The position numbers were made by a program, and so were the translations under genes. Under the pieces are notes generated by a model. The model was not told where the DNA came from. It did no database searches and saw only the letters and a list, made by a program, of their open reading frames with translations. Positions 21,146 to 31,300 of a DNA stretch of 64,000 nucleotides are shown here, one piece after another. How positions within the stretch are numbered: position 1 is the first letter of the stretch; each line of letters opens with the position of its first letter. This stretch comes from Achatina immaculata (lineage: Eukaryota > Mollusca > Gastropoda > Stylommatophora > Achatinidae), in NCBI GenBank assembly GCA_009760885.1, contig CM019716.1, forward strand, positions 15,706,702 to 15,770,701. Reading direction: 5' to 3'.

Positions 21146-23443
21146 GACCATTTTTGTATTAGAACGCAATACAGAACACCTCTCATGGATGTAAGGGCTT
21201 ATAGGGGTGCAGATGTCAACAGTGATCACAACCTGTGCATAGGGAAAATAAAACTAAAATTGAAAAGTCAACACAAGAAATCAGTACACAGAAAGATAAA
21301 CAGTCACAGCCTACAAGAAGAAAATACTAACATTAATTTCAATCAGGAACTTGCCAATCATTCCAAAACACCCAGTGAAGTTGAGGAGATAGGTATAGAT
21401 GAGTTATGGAATTCTTACAGCACAGCCATAATCACAGCAGCAAAAGTAAGCGCTGGATTGGAAAAACCAAATAGAAAAGCATGGATATCAGATAAAACAT
21501 GGAAGTATATACATGAAAGACGAGCAGTCAAATTAAACATGTTGAATGCAAAAGCAGATCATGAAAGAGATTCGGCAAAAGCAAAATACAGAGACTTAGA
21601 CAAGAAAGTAAAAAGTTCAGCTAGAAGGGATAAAAGAGAATACATAGACAATATGGCGAAAGAGGCAGATAAAGCAGCAAAAACAGGAGACAGCAAAACT
21701 TTATATAACATACAAAAGAGGCTAACAGGTACTATTACATCTAAAGAAAGACCAATCATTAGCAAAACTGGAACACTATTAACATCAAATAAAGACCAAA
21801 AGCAAAGATGGGCTGAACACTTCCAAGAAATACTCAATCGACCACACCCAAAAGAATTGTTAAACCTTAAAACTGACTTACCAGCCCCACAACTAAATGT
21901 CAACCTAGATGAAATTAAATTGCATGAAATTGAAACAGCAGTGAATTTAATGGCTAACAACAAAGCTGCAGGTGAAGATCAAATAACAGCCGAGATGCTA
22001 AAAGCTATCAATAGTGAAAACATGAGACAACTACAGAGAATGTTCAACAAGATTTGGAAAGAAGAAAAGGTCCCTTCTAATTGGAAGAAGGGAATCATTG
22101 TTAAAATACCAAAAAAGGGCAACCTTAGTGACTGTAACAACTGGAGAGGAGTAACCTTAATATCAGTTGTGTCAAAAGTATTTTGCAAGGTCATTTTGAA
22201 TAGACTCAAAGATATAGTGGATACTGCAATGAGAGAAGAACAAGCAGGATTTCGAAAAGGGAGAAGCTGTCTTGACCAGATCTTTACTCTCAGAATAATA
22301 CTTGAAGAACGTATTGAAAAGCAGAAACCATTAATACTGAACTTCATAGATTTTAAAAAGGCATTTGATAGCATACACAGAGATTCATTATGGAGAATTT
22401 TATGTCTATATGGAATACCATCTAAAATTGTCAACATCATTAAGGACTTATACAATGGATATGGTTGTGCAGTCAAGACAGAAGAAGGGATGAGTGAATG
22501 GTTCCAGATTGAAACAGGCGTGAAACAAGGATGTATACTGTCTCCTTTACTTTTTGGGATTACAATAGACTTCATAATGAAAAAATGCTGCACAGGTAAC
22601 ACAGGTATTGACTGGGTACATGGGACCCAACTAGAAGATCTTGATTTTGCTGATGACATAACTCTTATCAGTAATAATGTGAATTCCATGCAAGAAAACA
22701 CAGATAGCCTATCTTCACTGGCTAGCAAAATAGGACTTGAAATTAACAAGGACAAAACAAAAATAATAAAAATTCCCATCAATCAAAATGGAAAAATACA
22801 CATAGAAGGGACAGATATTGAAGTCAATCAATTTGCATACCTTGGCAGCTACATAGACCAGGATGGTGACACTAGAAAGGAAGTTAGGATCAGAATTGCA
22901 AAAGCAGCATCAATCTTCCAGAATCTTGAGAACATATGGAATTCAAAAGTTATAAGCACAAAAACCAAGTTAAGACTATTCAATTCAAATGTAATATCCA
23001 CCCTAATTTATGCACGCGAAAGCTGGAAAACAACTAAAGAAATAGAAAAGAAATTAGACTCTTTTGAAAACAAATGCCTAAGGAAAATACTCGGCATCAA
23101 GTGGAATGAATTCAAGAACAATGCAGAGATAAGACAGATGACTGAACAACAACCAGTCTCACGGGTGATCAAGAAACGGAGATGGACATATGTTGGTCAC
23201 TTGATGAGAAAAAATGAGCAGAGAATCCCAAAACAAGCTATCAAGTGGAACACAACAGGCCGAAGAAAAAGAGGCAGACCGCGTGAAACTCTGAAGAGGA
23301 CATTATTAAGAGAGGCCAAGTTAACAGGCATAAAATCATTTGATGAGGTTGAAAGACTCGCCGAAGACAGGAAAAATTGGCGAACTACTTTGCGAGCCCT
23401 ATGTGACGTTTAACGGCACGGGAAGGAGATAAGATAAGATAAA
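21146..23443 (+). mobile_element. LINE-B copy 4, best-preserved non-LTR element
   Basis: The element starts inside the endonuclease (DHFCIRTQYRTPL precedes the open frame), so it is 5'-truncated. It runs through the complete RT region to the 3' end GACGTTTAACGGCACGGGAAGG and a GATAAGATAAGATAA tail. The unbroken 742-codon frame makes it the least decayed LINE in the window. Five LINE-B copies are present in all: 10098-13946, 15757-16800, 19665-20950, this one, and 35570-35702. Confidence 0.9.
21185..23413 (+). CDS. LINE-B reverse transcriptase ORF (5'-truncated)
   Basis: The frame encodes 742 residues from the first ATG left after truncation. Residues 1-27 are the last part of the APE-type endonuclease (SDHNL). 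A basic linker follows to about 240. The RT core covers about 295-560, with NNWRGVTLISVVSKVFCK, EEQAGFRKGRSCLDQIFTLR, FIDFKKAFDS (first catalytic Asp), GVKQGCILSPLLFG, LEDLDFADDITLIS (catalytic FADD, about 488-491) and FAYLGSYI. The C-terminal domain has RRWTYVGHLMR and the basic KRGRPRE motif. This polymerase would copy its own RNA by target-primed reverse transcription. Without most of the endonuclease this copy could not nick DNA by itself. The clade is not resolved by eye. Confidence 0.85.
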   Translation: MDVRAYRGADVNSDHNLCIGKIKLKLKSQHKKSVHRKINSHSLQEENTNINFNQELANHSKTPSEVEEIGIDELWNSYSTAIITAAKVSAGLEKPNRKAWISDKTWKYIHERRAVKLNMLNAKADHERDSAKAKYRDLDKKVKSSARRDKREYIDNMAKEADKAAKTGDSKTLYNIQKRLTGTITSKERPIISKTGTLLTSNKDQKQRWAEHFQEILNRPHPKELLNLKTDLPAPQLNVNLDEIKLHEIETAVNLMANNKAAGEDQITAEMLKAINSENMRQLQRMFNKIWKEEKVPSNWKKGIIVKIPKKGNLSDCNNWRGVTLISVVSKVFCKVILNRLKDIVDTAMREEQAGFRKGRSCLDQIFTLRIILEERIEKQKPLILNFIDFKKAFDSIHRDSLWRILCLYGIPSKIVNIIKDLYNGYGCAVKTEEGMSEWFQIETGVKQGCILSPLLFGITIDFIMKKCCTGNTGIDWVHGTQLEDLDFADDITLISNNVNSMQENTDSLSSLASKIGLEINKDKTKIIKIPINQNGKIHIEGTDIEVNQFAYLGSYIDQDGDTRKEVRIRIAKAASIFQNLENIWNSKVISTKTKLRLFNSNVISTLIYARESWKTTKEIEKKLDSFENKCLRKILGIKWNEFKNNAEIRQMTEQQPVSRVIKKRRWTYVGHLMRKNEQRIPKQAIKWNTTGRRKRGRPRETLKRTLLREAKLTGIKSFDEVERLAEDRKNWRTTLRALCDV

Positions 23444-24170
23444 GTTGCTCAATATAATAATAAATAGCCAGTTCCTCCTGTAATACTAGGCGAGGACTAG
23501 ACTGAAATATGATTTTAAACAAATAAACTATCTTTTTCTTTGAGCCGAAAGAAATTTAAATTATACTCTGAGTCATTGCCAACATTTTATTTTGAAATAA
23601 ACTGAAATTGAACTATCTTTTACACTTCAATTTTTAAAGATGAAATGCCGAATTGTACAATATAAATTCTTTGTTTTTTTATTTCTATATAAATTATACA
23701 TTATCATTACTTTTTCACTCATTTTCGTACCTTACTTTCTTATTCACCTTCTCTTATTTCTTTTATTCCTTCTTCTTCTTTGCTCGGATTACTTTTTTAC
23801 TTTTACATTTAGTTTTTGTGTGATAATATTCTTTATAGTTTATTCTTTGCTTTATTTTAACATGTTGCTGCTGTTTTTCTTTTTTTTTCACTTCTTCCTT
23901 CACTCGTGCTTTATTCTCCCACACATATTATATATCTTTATTTCACTCCTCATTTCTGTCGACATCTTATTTATTGATATTTGTCTTCTCACGCGTAAGA
24001 TCATCTTCGTTATTGTTATCGTGTTTTTCCTCTATTATTTTTCTTTCTTTCTTCTTTTACTTTGTCCTTTCTTTCTTCAGCGTTTCTTTCTAGTTCTTTG
24101 TTCACGCTTTCATCCACTCCATTTTCTTTTCATTCATTAATCCTTTTTTTTATTTTTTGTCACAAATTTC
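23444..24170 (+). other. Receptor unit 2 leader and T/C-rich tract
   Basis: From 23444 the sequence matches unit 3 at 40860-41050 and unit 1 at about 6440-6560 (AATAAATAGCC-type and AAACAAATAAA landmarks). A pyrimidine-rich tract of about 500 bp like that before copies 1 and 3 follows. The 166-residue Phe/Leu/Ser frame at 23640-24140 is composition and is not called a gene. Confidence 0.6.
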
Positions 24171-24372
24171 TAGTCCCTAAAATTATCATAAATATCTAGT
24201 CCCTAAAATTATCCTAAATTTCTAGTCTCTAAATTTTATCATAAATTTTTAGTCTCTAAAATTATCATACATTTCTAATCTCTAAAATTATCATATATTT
24301 CTAGTCTCTAAAAGTATCATAACTTTGTAGTCCCTAAAATTATCATAACTTTCTAGTCTCTAAAATTATTTT
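24168..24372. repeat. 26-bp minisatellite, about 8 copies
   Basis: The unit is about CTAGTCCCTAAAATTATCAT plus a variable AAATTT-type end. It is repeated about eight times, with CCC/CTC alternation and 25-27 bp spacing. It is present only in unit 2, between the T/C-rich tract and the receptor pseudogene. Confidence 0.9.
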
Positions 24373-24524
24373 TTTTTCTCATTTTGACTCTCTATTATTT
24401 TCTTCCTCCTCGGAGTACATTAGTCATCTCTCACTGCAGCATCTGTTGAGAACCAAGTAGTTTTCTCATCTGATGAAAAGTATCACATCCATTACTTAAC
24501 GCGTATAGTTGGAAACTCATTTTC

Positions 24525-24580
24525 AATATATATATATATGTGTGTGTGTGTGTATATATATATATACTCACATGTATATA
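24525..24580. repeat. (TA)n(TG)n compound microsatellite
   Basis: TATATATA, then GTGTGTGTGTGTG, then TATATATATATA in one run upstream of the receptor pseudogene. Confidence 0.9.
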
Positions 24581-24812
24581 TACACTTAGATATTCCTCTT
24601 CTTTGTTTTTTTTTTCTTTTTAAGATAGCCTAGTATCTTTAATGAAGGGATGCATTTTTATTTCCTTTCAGAGTTTTCACATTTGATAAGAGGAACTGAA
24701 TTAACTCTTTGTTTCCCGAGATTTTGAATTGATTGATGAGGAGAGAGGTTTCAGGGTTACAACTTTATGTTTTTCAATAATCTGACTTTTTATGTTCGCA
24801 CACTTGTCCATC

Positions 24813-25966
24813 ATGGATTCCATAATGGATATAGTTTATGTCGCTTTAAGCAATGCAGAGAAAGGCCTATACATTTCATTCATTATCTGTATTTCCTGGC
24901 AAATTCTCTCTTCATGTTTAAGAATGTACGGAAATCTTGATTCTTGTACCGACCAAAGGATCTCCTCTTGATATCTCTGGCTATTGGGGACATTTTCTTG
25001 GCACTGTGTCCTCTGATAATCTCGGCGAAAATTGGTTTTGAAAGTATACCGAACGATATATGCAGAACAATTGTACCTGCCAAAATGTATTATATGTATC
25101 TCATAAATTTCGTGTATGGATCTGGTCTCATCACACTGACCATGGAGTTACTGCTGCGACTTAGAATCTGGAGTTGAGAACACTAACCTTGTGACATCAT
25201 CAATCTACAGCGCTGTGCCTTGGATACTTGGACTGGTTGTTGTTCTAACCCTTGCGATGACCGGTCATAACTGGGAGACATGCACATTTAAGAATCCTTC
25301 AGAAACCTGAGTCCTTGCCATATATGGGGGTATCTGTTATATTGCCATGCAGTTTTATCTCTCATTGTTGGTATTGTTGTCTGCATCCGCCTGATTACAG
25401 TGCAACAAACACACCTGGCGTATACTTACCCTAGCGCAACACCTGGGGTAGTCCTGGCAACATATAAACCAACTAGTGAATATCAACAAAATCCCGACAA
25501 CATACGAGCTCCGTCATCAGAGACCAAAATTAACTTACCTTCCTACAATCTGTATTCTACACAAAATGGTCAACAACAATACATGTATCCTCCATCTTAA
25601 CACGCTCCGACATCTTACCCAGCAGTAGGTTACGTTGCTCAGTCTGATATGATCATTTCGGCTCTCGTACATCCTATCCAGCCACAGAACACAGCAGCGA
25701 CCTCGTTTACAGATCCAAGCAGAGAGAAAGTCACACTACTTATCTAAGCCATTGTCTTCTTTGTGTGTGTTGTTCCCTATGCAATCTACAATATGGGCAC
25801 TATCGATTTATTTTATTCTAGAGGATCGATTGACACCATTCTGAATACGACCTTCATGTTTTTGATGATCTTCAGATCACTTGTAACATCTTTAATCTGG
25901 ATTGTAAGTTACAAAGCGCTAAGAGCATATCACGAGACAGGCAATTCACATACTTGTTTAATATAA
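24813..25966 (+). pseudogene. 7TM receptor, tandem copy 2 (inactivated)
   Basis: The copy is homologous along its whole length to copies 1 and 3. It keeps RPKDLLLISLAIGDIFLAL (TM2), NFVYGSGLITLTMELLLR (TM3) and the P/Q-rich third loop (QQTHLAYTYPS). Inactivating changes are a 1-base loss near 24895 in TM1, a TGA at about 24937, a short deletion near 25158 after TM3, further frame changes around 25310-25340, a Gln-to-TAA change near 25598 in the third loop, and a Ser-to-TAA change near 25745 in TM6. Its TM7 reads TSLIWIVSYKALRAYHETGN, so it keeps a helix-8-like tail that the other copies lack. The upstream acceptor (TTCCTTTCAG) is intact, but the second AG near the start codon is lost. Confidence 0.9.
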
Positions 25967-26465
25967 AATAAGAAAATGAACAACACTGTCATCCAACAAG
26001 AACGTTAATTTACTGGCATAATTTTATACATAGATCATACAAAACATTATTCTAAAAATCACTTGACAATAACTGGTCGTAATTACACATACAGTTTAAT
26101 GTTAATACATTTCATATGAACCAGATCTTATATGGACAATGCAGCGGACATGCACATAATCTATTAGTTACCTACTGAACTGCTGAAAGAACATCCTGTA
26201 GAGACAACACTATAGAAGAGAACAAAATGTGTAAACTTGGGGAAAAGTAGAAACAGTTATATTAATTAACTAGCACACAGTTGTGACGTTTCGTTTTGAA
26301 TCTTAATCATACAAAACACACACAGGGCGAAGAAATAGAGAAAGAAAAAATATAAATTCACACGAATGCGATGTAAAAAGTAGGAACGAAAAAAAAACTT
26401 TTGAAGATGAAATCTTTTGCCTTTTGGTGATGATGATGACTTCCACTGAGCACTTTGGCGTTTAG

Positions 26466-26636
26466 CTGTGTAATGATCGTTCTTAGAATATTCTCTCTGT
26501 AAAGAGAAAAAAGATCTGGAGATAATACGCATCCTTGTCGCACCCCTTGTTTATTGAATGATATTTTCCAGTTGTATTTCCAACTCGAATTGCTGCTTCT
26601 TGCTGCCAGTATAGATGTTTTACAATCCTCAGTTCC
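26466..26636 (-). pseudogene. LINE-A RT fragment
   Basis: The minus strand matches 11253-11425: [15 protein letters not shown], then [21 protein letters not shown] sequence and ENILRTIIT. It is only about 170 bp, with a frame change between the two motifs. No tail or target duplication is recognisable. Confidence 0.75.
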
Positions 26637-26837
26637 TCATTACGAACAGAAATTAGGCGTCTATGTTCTAGTTACATTTGTAATCGTTTCCACACCACTT
26701 TTGAATCCGGAATACCACCTGAATATCTGTACGCGAGATAAAAAAATATCGCCATGCACTTGTCGCATGAATTCAACTGTCTAAATGGCACTTTGTCCGA
26801 GTTTAAAACAGAATTTAATGTTAGCTTTTTGCTCCAT

Positions 26838-26915
26838 GCTGATTACGTAACAATGCACCTCTGACTAGTTCAACAAAATGGCGGCTTGTTTGTCGTCTGC
26901 TTATCAGGAGGCCAT
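26838..26915. repeat. Duplicate of 61976-62056
   Basis: About 78 bp is shared with few changes: TGCTGATTACGTAACAATGC, ACCTCTGACTA, TTCAACAAAATGGCGGCTTG and TCGTCTGCTTATCAGG. The right side differs. Here the U2/Tx1 element follows within about 55 bp, whereas at 62056 other sequence runs on and the match resumes only at 62984 (with 33080 here). Confidence 0.8.
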
Positions 26916-26970
26916 GATATTTTCTGTAAGTCGGCCGTTCTGTGCTCACATAAAGTAACGCTTCTTCCCG

Positions 26971-27008
26971 ATCGCTTCTCGGCCTTTTGGCTAAGATCAA
27001 AGTGTAGT
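26971..27008 (+). ncRNA. U2 snRNA 5'-end fragment, copy 1 (not a full gene)
   Basis: The sequence begins at the exact first nucleotide of U2 snRNA (ATCGCTTCTCGGCC) and continues TTTTGGCTAAGATCAA, then GTGTAGT, with one extra A before GTGTAG. This covers the 5' stem-loop I region and the start of the U6-pairing and branchpoint-recognition region. The match ends before the GTAGTA branch-site core and the Sm site, so no functional U2 can be made. It stands at the left end of the Tx1-clade element. Confidence 0.85.
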
Positions 27009-27070
27009 TCTACGGAGAGTTTTACTGCAGTCGCCATCCCTTTTATCTTCTACGGAGAGACGTCACGGAA

Positions 27071-27112
27071 ATCTGCTTCTTGGCCTTTTTGGGGGCTGAG
27101 ATCCAAGTGTGC
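27071..27112 (+). ncRNA. U2 snRNA 5'-end fragment, degraded copy 2
   Basis: ATCTGCTTCTTGGCC, then TTTTTGGGGGCTGAGATCC and AAGTGTGC, align to the same first ~37 nt of U2 with several substitutions and insertions. It lies exactly 100 bp after copy 1. A 12-base TTCTACGGAGAG occurs once after copy 1 and once before copy 2, so the two fragments sit in a short duplicated leader. ORF1 of the Tx1-clade element starts 42 bp further on. Confidence 0.6.
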
Positions 27113-27153
27113 TTGCTATCACTGCTTTTCAAGCAGTTAAAATTCCAATTCAA

Positions 27154-28140
27154 ATGGAAACCGGAAGGTTTTACTACAATGAAGAAGAAGACCTGGAAGG
27201 GGGACAGTACCATCACCCGGGAACGCTTCTTATCACGGCAAGCGGACAGAACGCAGTGAAAATCTCTTACTCATACATGTATAGCATCCTAGCCGGCCCG
27301 GCAGGCGTTGGAATAAATGGTGTGGCGACGCTGAGTCGCTATGAAAACAAGACCAGGTGGTTCGCCACCCTGAACCAGGCGGCTCACGTCGCGCATTATA
27401 ACTCCCTACATGGGAAAAGCTTTCATTTGCCGGACTCCAACGTCACTATTATGATAGAACATCTGGATAAAGAACGCGTCAAAGGGACGCTACATTGGCT
27501 ACCACCAGCCACCAAGATGCAAATGGTTCAGCGGCTAGTGGTCCACTTGACCGGGGATGAAGCTGCCAAAGTATCGCGTGTCGAGAAGGCCCATGATAAG
27601 TGGACTTTCTTATGTAGGCCCAAAATTGAGGTTCCACATTTTACTACTCTATATAGTACAAACGGCAACAGGGAACTCAAAGTTTCGATAACCCTACAAG
27701 GGAGGAAAACGCCCTGCCCGACATGTGGATCGGATGCGCACTGGGCGAATAAATGTCCACAGAAACCGGCTGCATCACACAGCACCACACAGCGCAAAGA
27801 AAAACAGCCGAGAGAGGAGTCGGAAGGCACCAAGAACAGAGAACCCACTACTGCTGACACGGGTCCGACCCCGAATAACGTTGCACCACATTTAGACACG
27901 GACGAGGATGGCTTCAGAATAGTCGAGTATAGCAGGAAGAGGAGACTGCCACAGGTATCGCCTCCGACTGTGAAGGGGAACACATCACAGTGTACGCCGA
28001 GGAAGCAACTGACGAAGGGCAGAGCAATCGGCCCTTGGCACCAACCAACAGGAATGATACCTGCCACTGGGGAAGCACCCAAGAGTGTCTCCTTCACTAG
28101 CGCCGACATGGACTCCATATCAGATCACCGGACATTCTAG
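27154..28140 (+). CDS. Tx1-clade element ORF1 protein
   Basis: The frame gives 328 residues from the first ATG (METGRFYYNEEEDLEGG). The frame is open back to 27109, through the U2-like leader, but without an ATG. The N-terminal two thirds has a fold-like stretch (TIMIEHLDKERVKGTLHWLP, then VQRLVVHLTGDEAAKV) resembling the RNA-binding region of L1/Tx1 ORF1 proteins. A zinc knuckle CPTCGSDAHWANKC (C-x2-C-x4-H-x4-C, about residues 188-201) follows, then a polar Lys/Arg/Pro-rich tail. It would bind the element RNA as a nucleic-acid chaperone. It is intact, whereas ORF2 is not. Confidence 0.75.
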   Translation: METGRFYYNEEEDLEGGQYHHPGTLLITASGQNAVKISYSYMYSILAGPAGVGINGVATLSRYENKTRWFATLNQAAHVAHYNSLHGKSFHLPDSNVTIMIEHLDKERVKGTLHWLPPATKMQMVQRLVVHLTGDEAAKVSRVEKAHDKWTFLCRPKIEVPHFTTLYSTNGNRELKVSITLQGRKTPCPTCGSDAHWANKCPQKPAASHSTTQRKEKQPREESEGTKNREPTTADTGPTPNNVAPHLDTDEDGFRIVEYSRKRRLPQVSPPTVKGNTSQCTPRKQLTKGRAIGPWHQPTGMIPATGEAPKSVSFTSADMDSISDHRTF

Positions 28141-28383
28141 TCTCATGGGCCCAACAGGTTGAAGAAGCCCTAACAGATGAAGAAGACCCTCCTCTGATTA
28201 TAGATACAGACGAACAAGTGTGAACCATAGCAAGATGTGTATTTCAGACCAAGCTTCCATAGAGATCTCCTTTGTGTGATATGTTCAATGGCACCAGCTT
28301 GGATTCAAACGCAAAAGTATGTATAACCTTTTTTTCCCTTTGTTTAAACAGATCCCGGCAGGATTTTTTTTTAAACCACAGAA

Positions 28384-31300
28384 ATGAGTAAGGAAATTAT
28401 AATCTTAAGTATTAATATTAGAGGCATACGAACAAAACTACACCACATTGTCTCACTGATACAAGCACACAAACCAGATTTCATTCTCGTACAAGAAACA
28501 AACATACAGACAGATAGACACGCAGCACAGATCACTACACAGTTAGGCCTTAGATTCTCATGTTTTAGCTTGGCCGTACAAAATTCGGGGTCGGGAGTAG
28601 CGATAATACAGACGTCAGACAGATGGGAGATGGTTAGAACAAACAGGGATAGTAGGGGGAGGATAGCCATAGCAGAGGCGATGAGTGACACCCATGCATA
28701 CACCATAGTCAACATACATGCTCCACCTAATCATGTTCAACAACCAATGTTTTATGAGGAGTTAGATTCTCTACTTACCCGTATGTACAGAGGACACCAC
28801 ATTATATTAGCAGGAGATTTCAACTGTGTTCTGTCTGATGCAGACATCATAGGAGGTCAAGCTGCCGCCCAGATTGTTAGAACATGCAGAGGACGATAAA
28901 AACCAGCTATAGATACTACAAGACATAATAGATACACACAGTTTAGTGGACACATATAGACATACGCATCCACAGAGCAGAGACACCACACACAAAAACA
29001 GCTCCCACAGTAGACCCACCAGACTAGACAGAATTTATGTACCTTCGACGCATCATATAACACAAGCAAGACATCTCACAAGAACCTTACAGTTTACAGA
29101 CCATAAAGCAGTAGTCACAACAGTAAACACGACACACACAAACAGACCATTCAAACGATCACCGCATTGGAAATTTAACAATACACTTCTCCAAAATGGA
29201 GAATTTGTAGATCACACAACACAACTTATTCACACTTTCACGAATGACATCCCCGCAACTAACATTCATCAGCACTGGGAAATACTGAAGAAAACAATCA
29301 AGGACAGAGCACAGATATGTCAACTCAGATACACAGAGACAGACTTAGAGAAGAGAAAATACTTGAAGCAGCAATCAGACTAACGAAACAGGTTGACAAA
29401 AACTCACCGCATCTACTCACACTACAAGAAGACCTAGATAAACACAGACAACATAGATATCAGGGTGCACTACTGAGGACTAGACTCAATACTATCACTC
29501 AAGAAACGCCCACCAAGCAGTATTTAGGAATAGAACAAAACATTCAACGCAGTAGACAGATAGGCGAGATAATAGACCTGGATGGCAACACACAAACAGA
29601 CATAGACAGCATAGCGCAGGCTTTCAGGGAATATTATAAAAACCTATACACTGAGGACAAAACAGACACACATATGCAAGACAAATACATGCAGTACACT
29701 AAACAACTGTGTGACACGGACAGACATACACTCGATACACCACTAACACTGGAAAACTTAGCACACGCAGTACAAGGAATGCAAAAAGACAAGTCACCAG
29801 GACCAGACGGCCTTACAGCGGAGTTCTACCAACATTTCTTTCCTATCTTAGGTCCTCTCCTTTTACGTGTCTTTGCAGAAACTTTTGACCGCAAAGAACT
29901 CCCACCTAGTCTTAACCTGTCATACATTACATTAATACCCAAAGACAACACAGACAAGACACAACTCAAAAACTACAGACCTATATCTCTGCTAAACGTA
30001 GACTACAAGATCCTCGCAAAAGCACTCACAAATAAACTCAAGCCTTTTATGCATAAACTCATACACGAAGACCAACAATGTGGTGTAGAAAACAGGAACA
30101 TACATCAACACACACATTTCATACGAGATATTATATATTACACACACCAGAAGGACTGCCAGTCGTCAGTCCTTTCTTTAGACCAGGAAAAAGCCTTTGA
30201 TAGAGTGTCACACCAATACCTACACAAGACTTTACTCCATTGCAACATAGGGAACTACTTTAGAGAATGGATATACATCCTCTATTCCAAGCCTGAGAGC
30301 AAAGTCTTAGTAAACCACACGCTTACAGAGACCTTCAGGCTAACTAGATCAGTGAGACAAGGCTGTCCCCTCTCTCCTCTGCTATACGTGCTCACTCTAG
30401 AACCACTTCTAGAGAAAATCAGGCAAGACAAGACAATCAAAGGAACTTTCATACCAGGAAGGGGAGACAGAAAGTTGCTTGCCTATGCAGATGACACTGT
30501 TTTCTTCCCACCAACAGAGACATCCATAACGAACATCTTAGACACATTTGCAAAGCCAGTGGTGCAAAAATAAACATACAAAAGACAGTTATAATGGGTT
30601 TAGGCAAATGGCGGAATAAAAGGGATTTTCCCTTCCGCCTCGCAAATACAGATCACATTAAACTTTATGGTATCGTTTTCCCTTCCCATCCACACAAAAC
30701 ACACAAACCCACATGGGAGAAACTTGTCGCACAAATCACAGACATGCTGCACAGGTACAAATATAAAACTACAACGATATTCGGTAGAAGCATAGTAGTG
30801 AACACTTACATCATTCCAAAAATAATATACATAGCCACAGTACTAGACCCTCCACAACAGATAATCTACATAGCCACAGTACTAGACCCTCCACAACAGA
30901 TAATCTACATAGCCACAGTACTAGACCCTCCACAACAGATAATCCAAGCCATTAACAAACAGATCAGAAGCTTCATCTTCACAAACACCATATACAGCAT
31001 CAAACATAAAACTCTCATACAGACAAGCTACACGGAGGAATTGCCCTCCAAGACGTACCCACAAAGATCCAAGCACTCAGGATTAGTCACGTAGGCCGCA
31101 TCATCACATATTCAAAGCAGCACGTGCTAGCTCACTACTACATTGGACTCAGGCTATCAAACCTACGTCCACCAAACAACTCACAGCCACACCATTTTAG
31201 CACATTACCACCATTCTACCAAAACTGCATACAGGCCATTCACGGAAACGAAGCACTCTTACAACGTAAAACAAATTACATCTACAAACACTTAATCAGA

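Noticed and set aside
21185..23413. A host reverse-transcriptase system or domesticated RT
   Set aside because: It has a LINE-type 3' tail, several decayed sister copies and 5' truncation inside the endonuclease, all typical of a selfish non-LTR element.
23640..24140. 166-residue Phe/Leu-rich possible membrane protein
   Set aside because: It comes from the T/C-rich tract. The equivalent tracts in units 1 and 3 do not preserve the frame.
26971..27008. A functional U2 snRNA gene
   Set aside because: Only the first ~37 nt are present; the branch-site core, Sm site and 3' stem-loops are missing.
27528..28118. 196-residue minus-strand frame opposite Tx1 ORF1
   Set aside because: It mirrors the ORF1 coding frame and has no family features.
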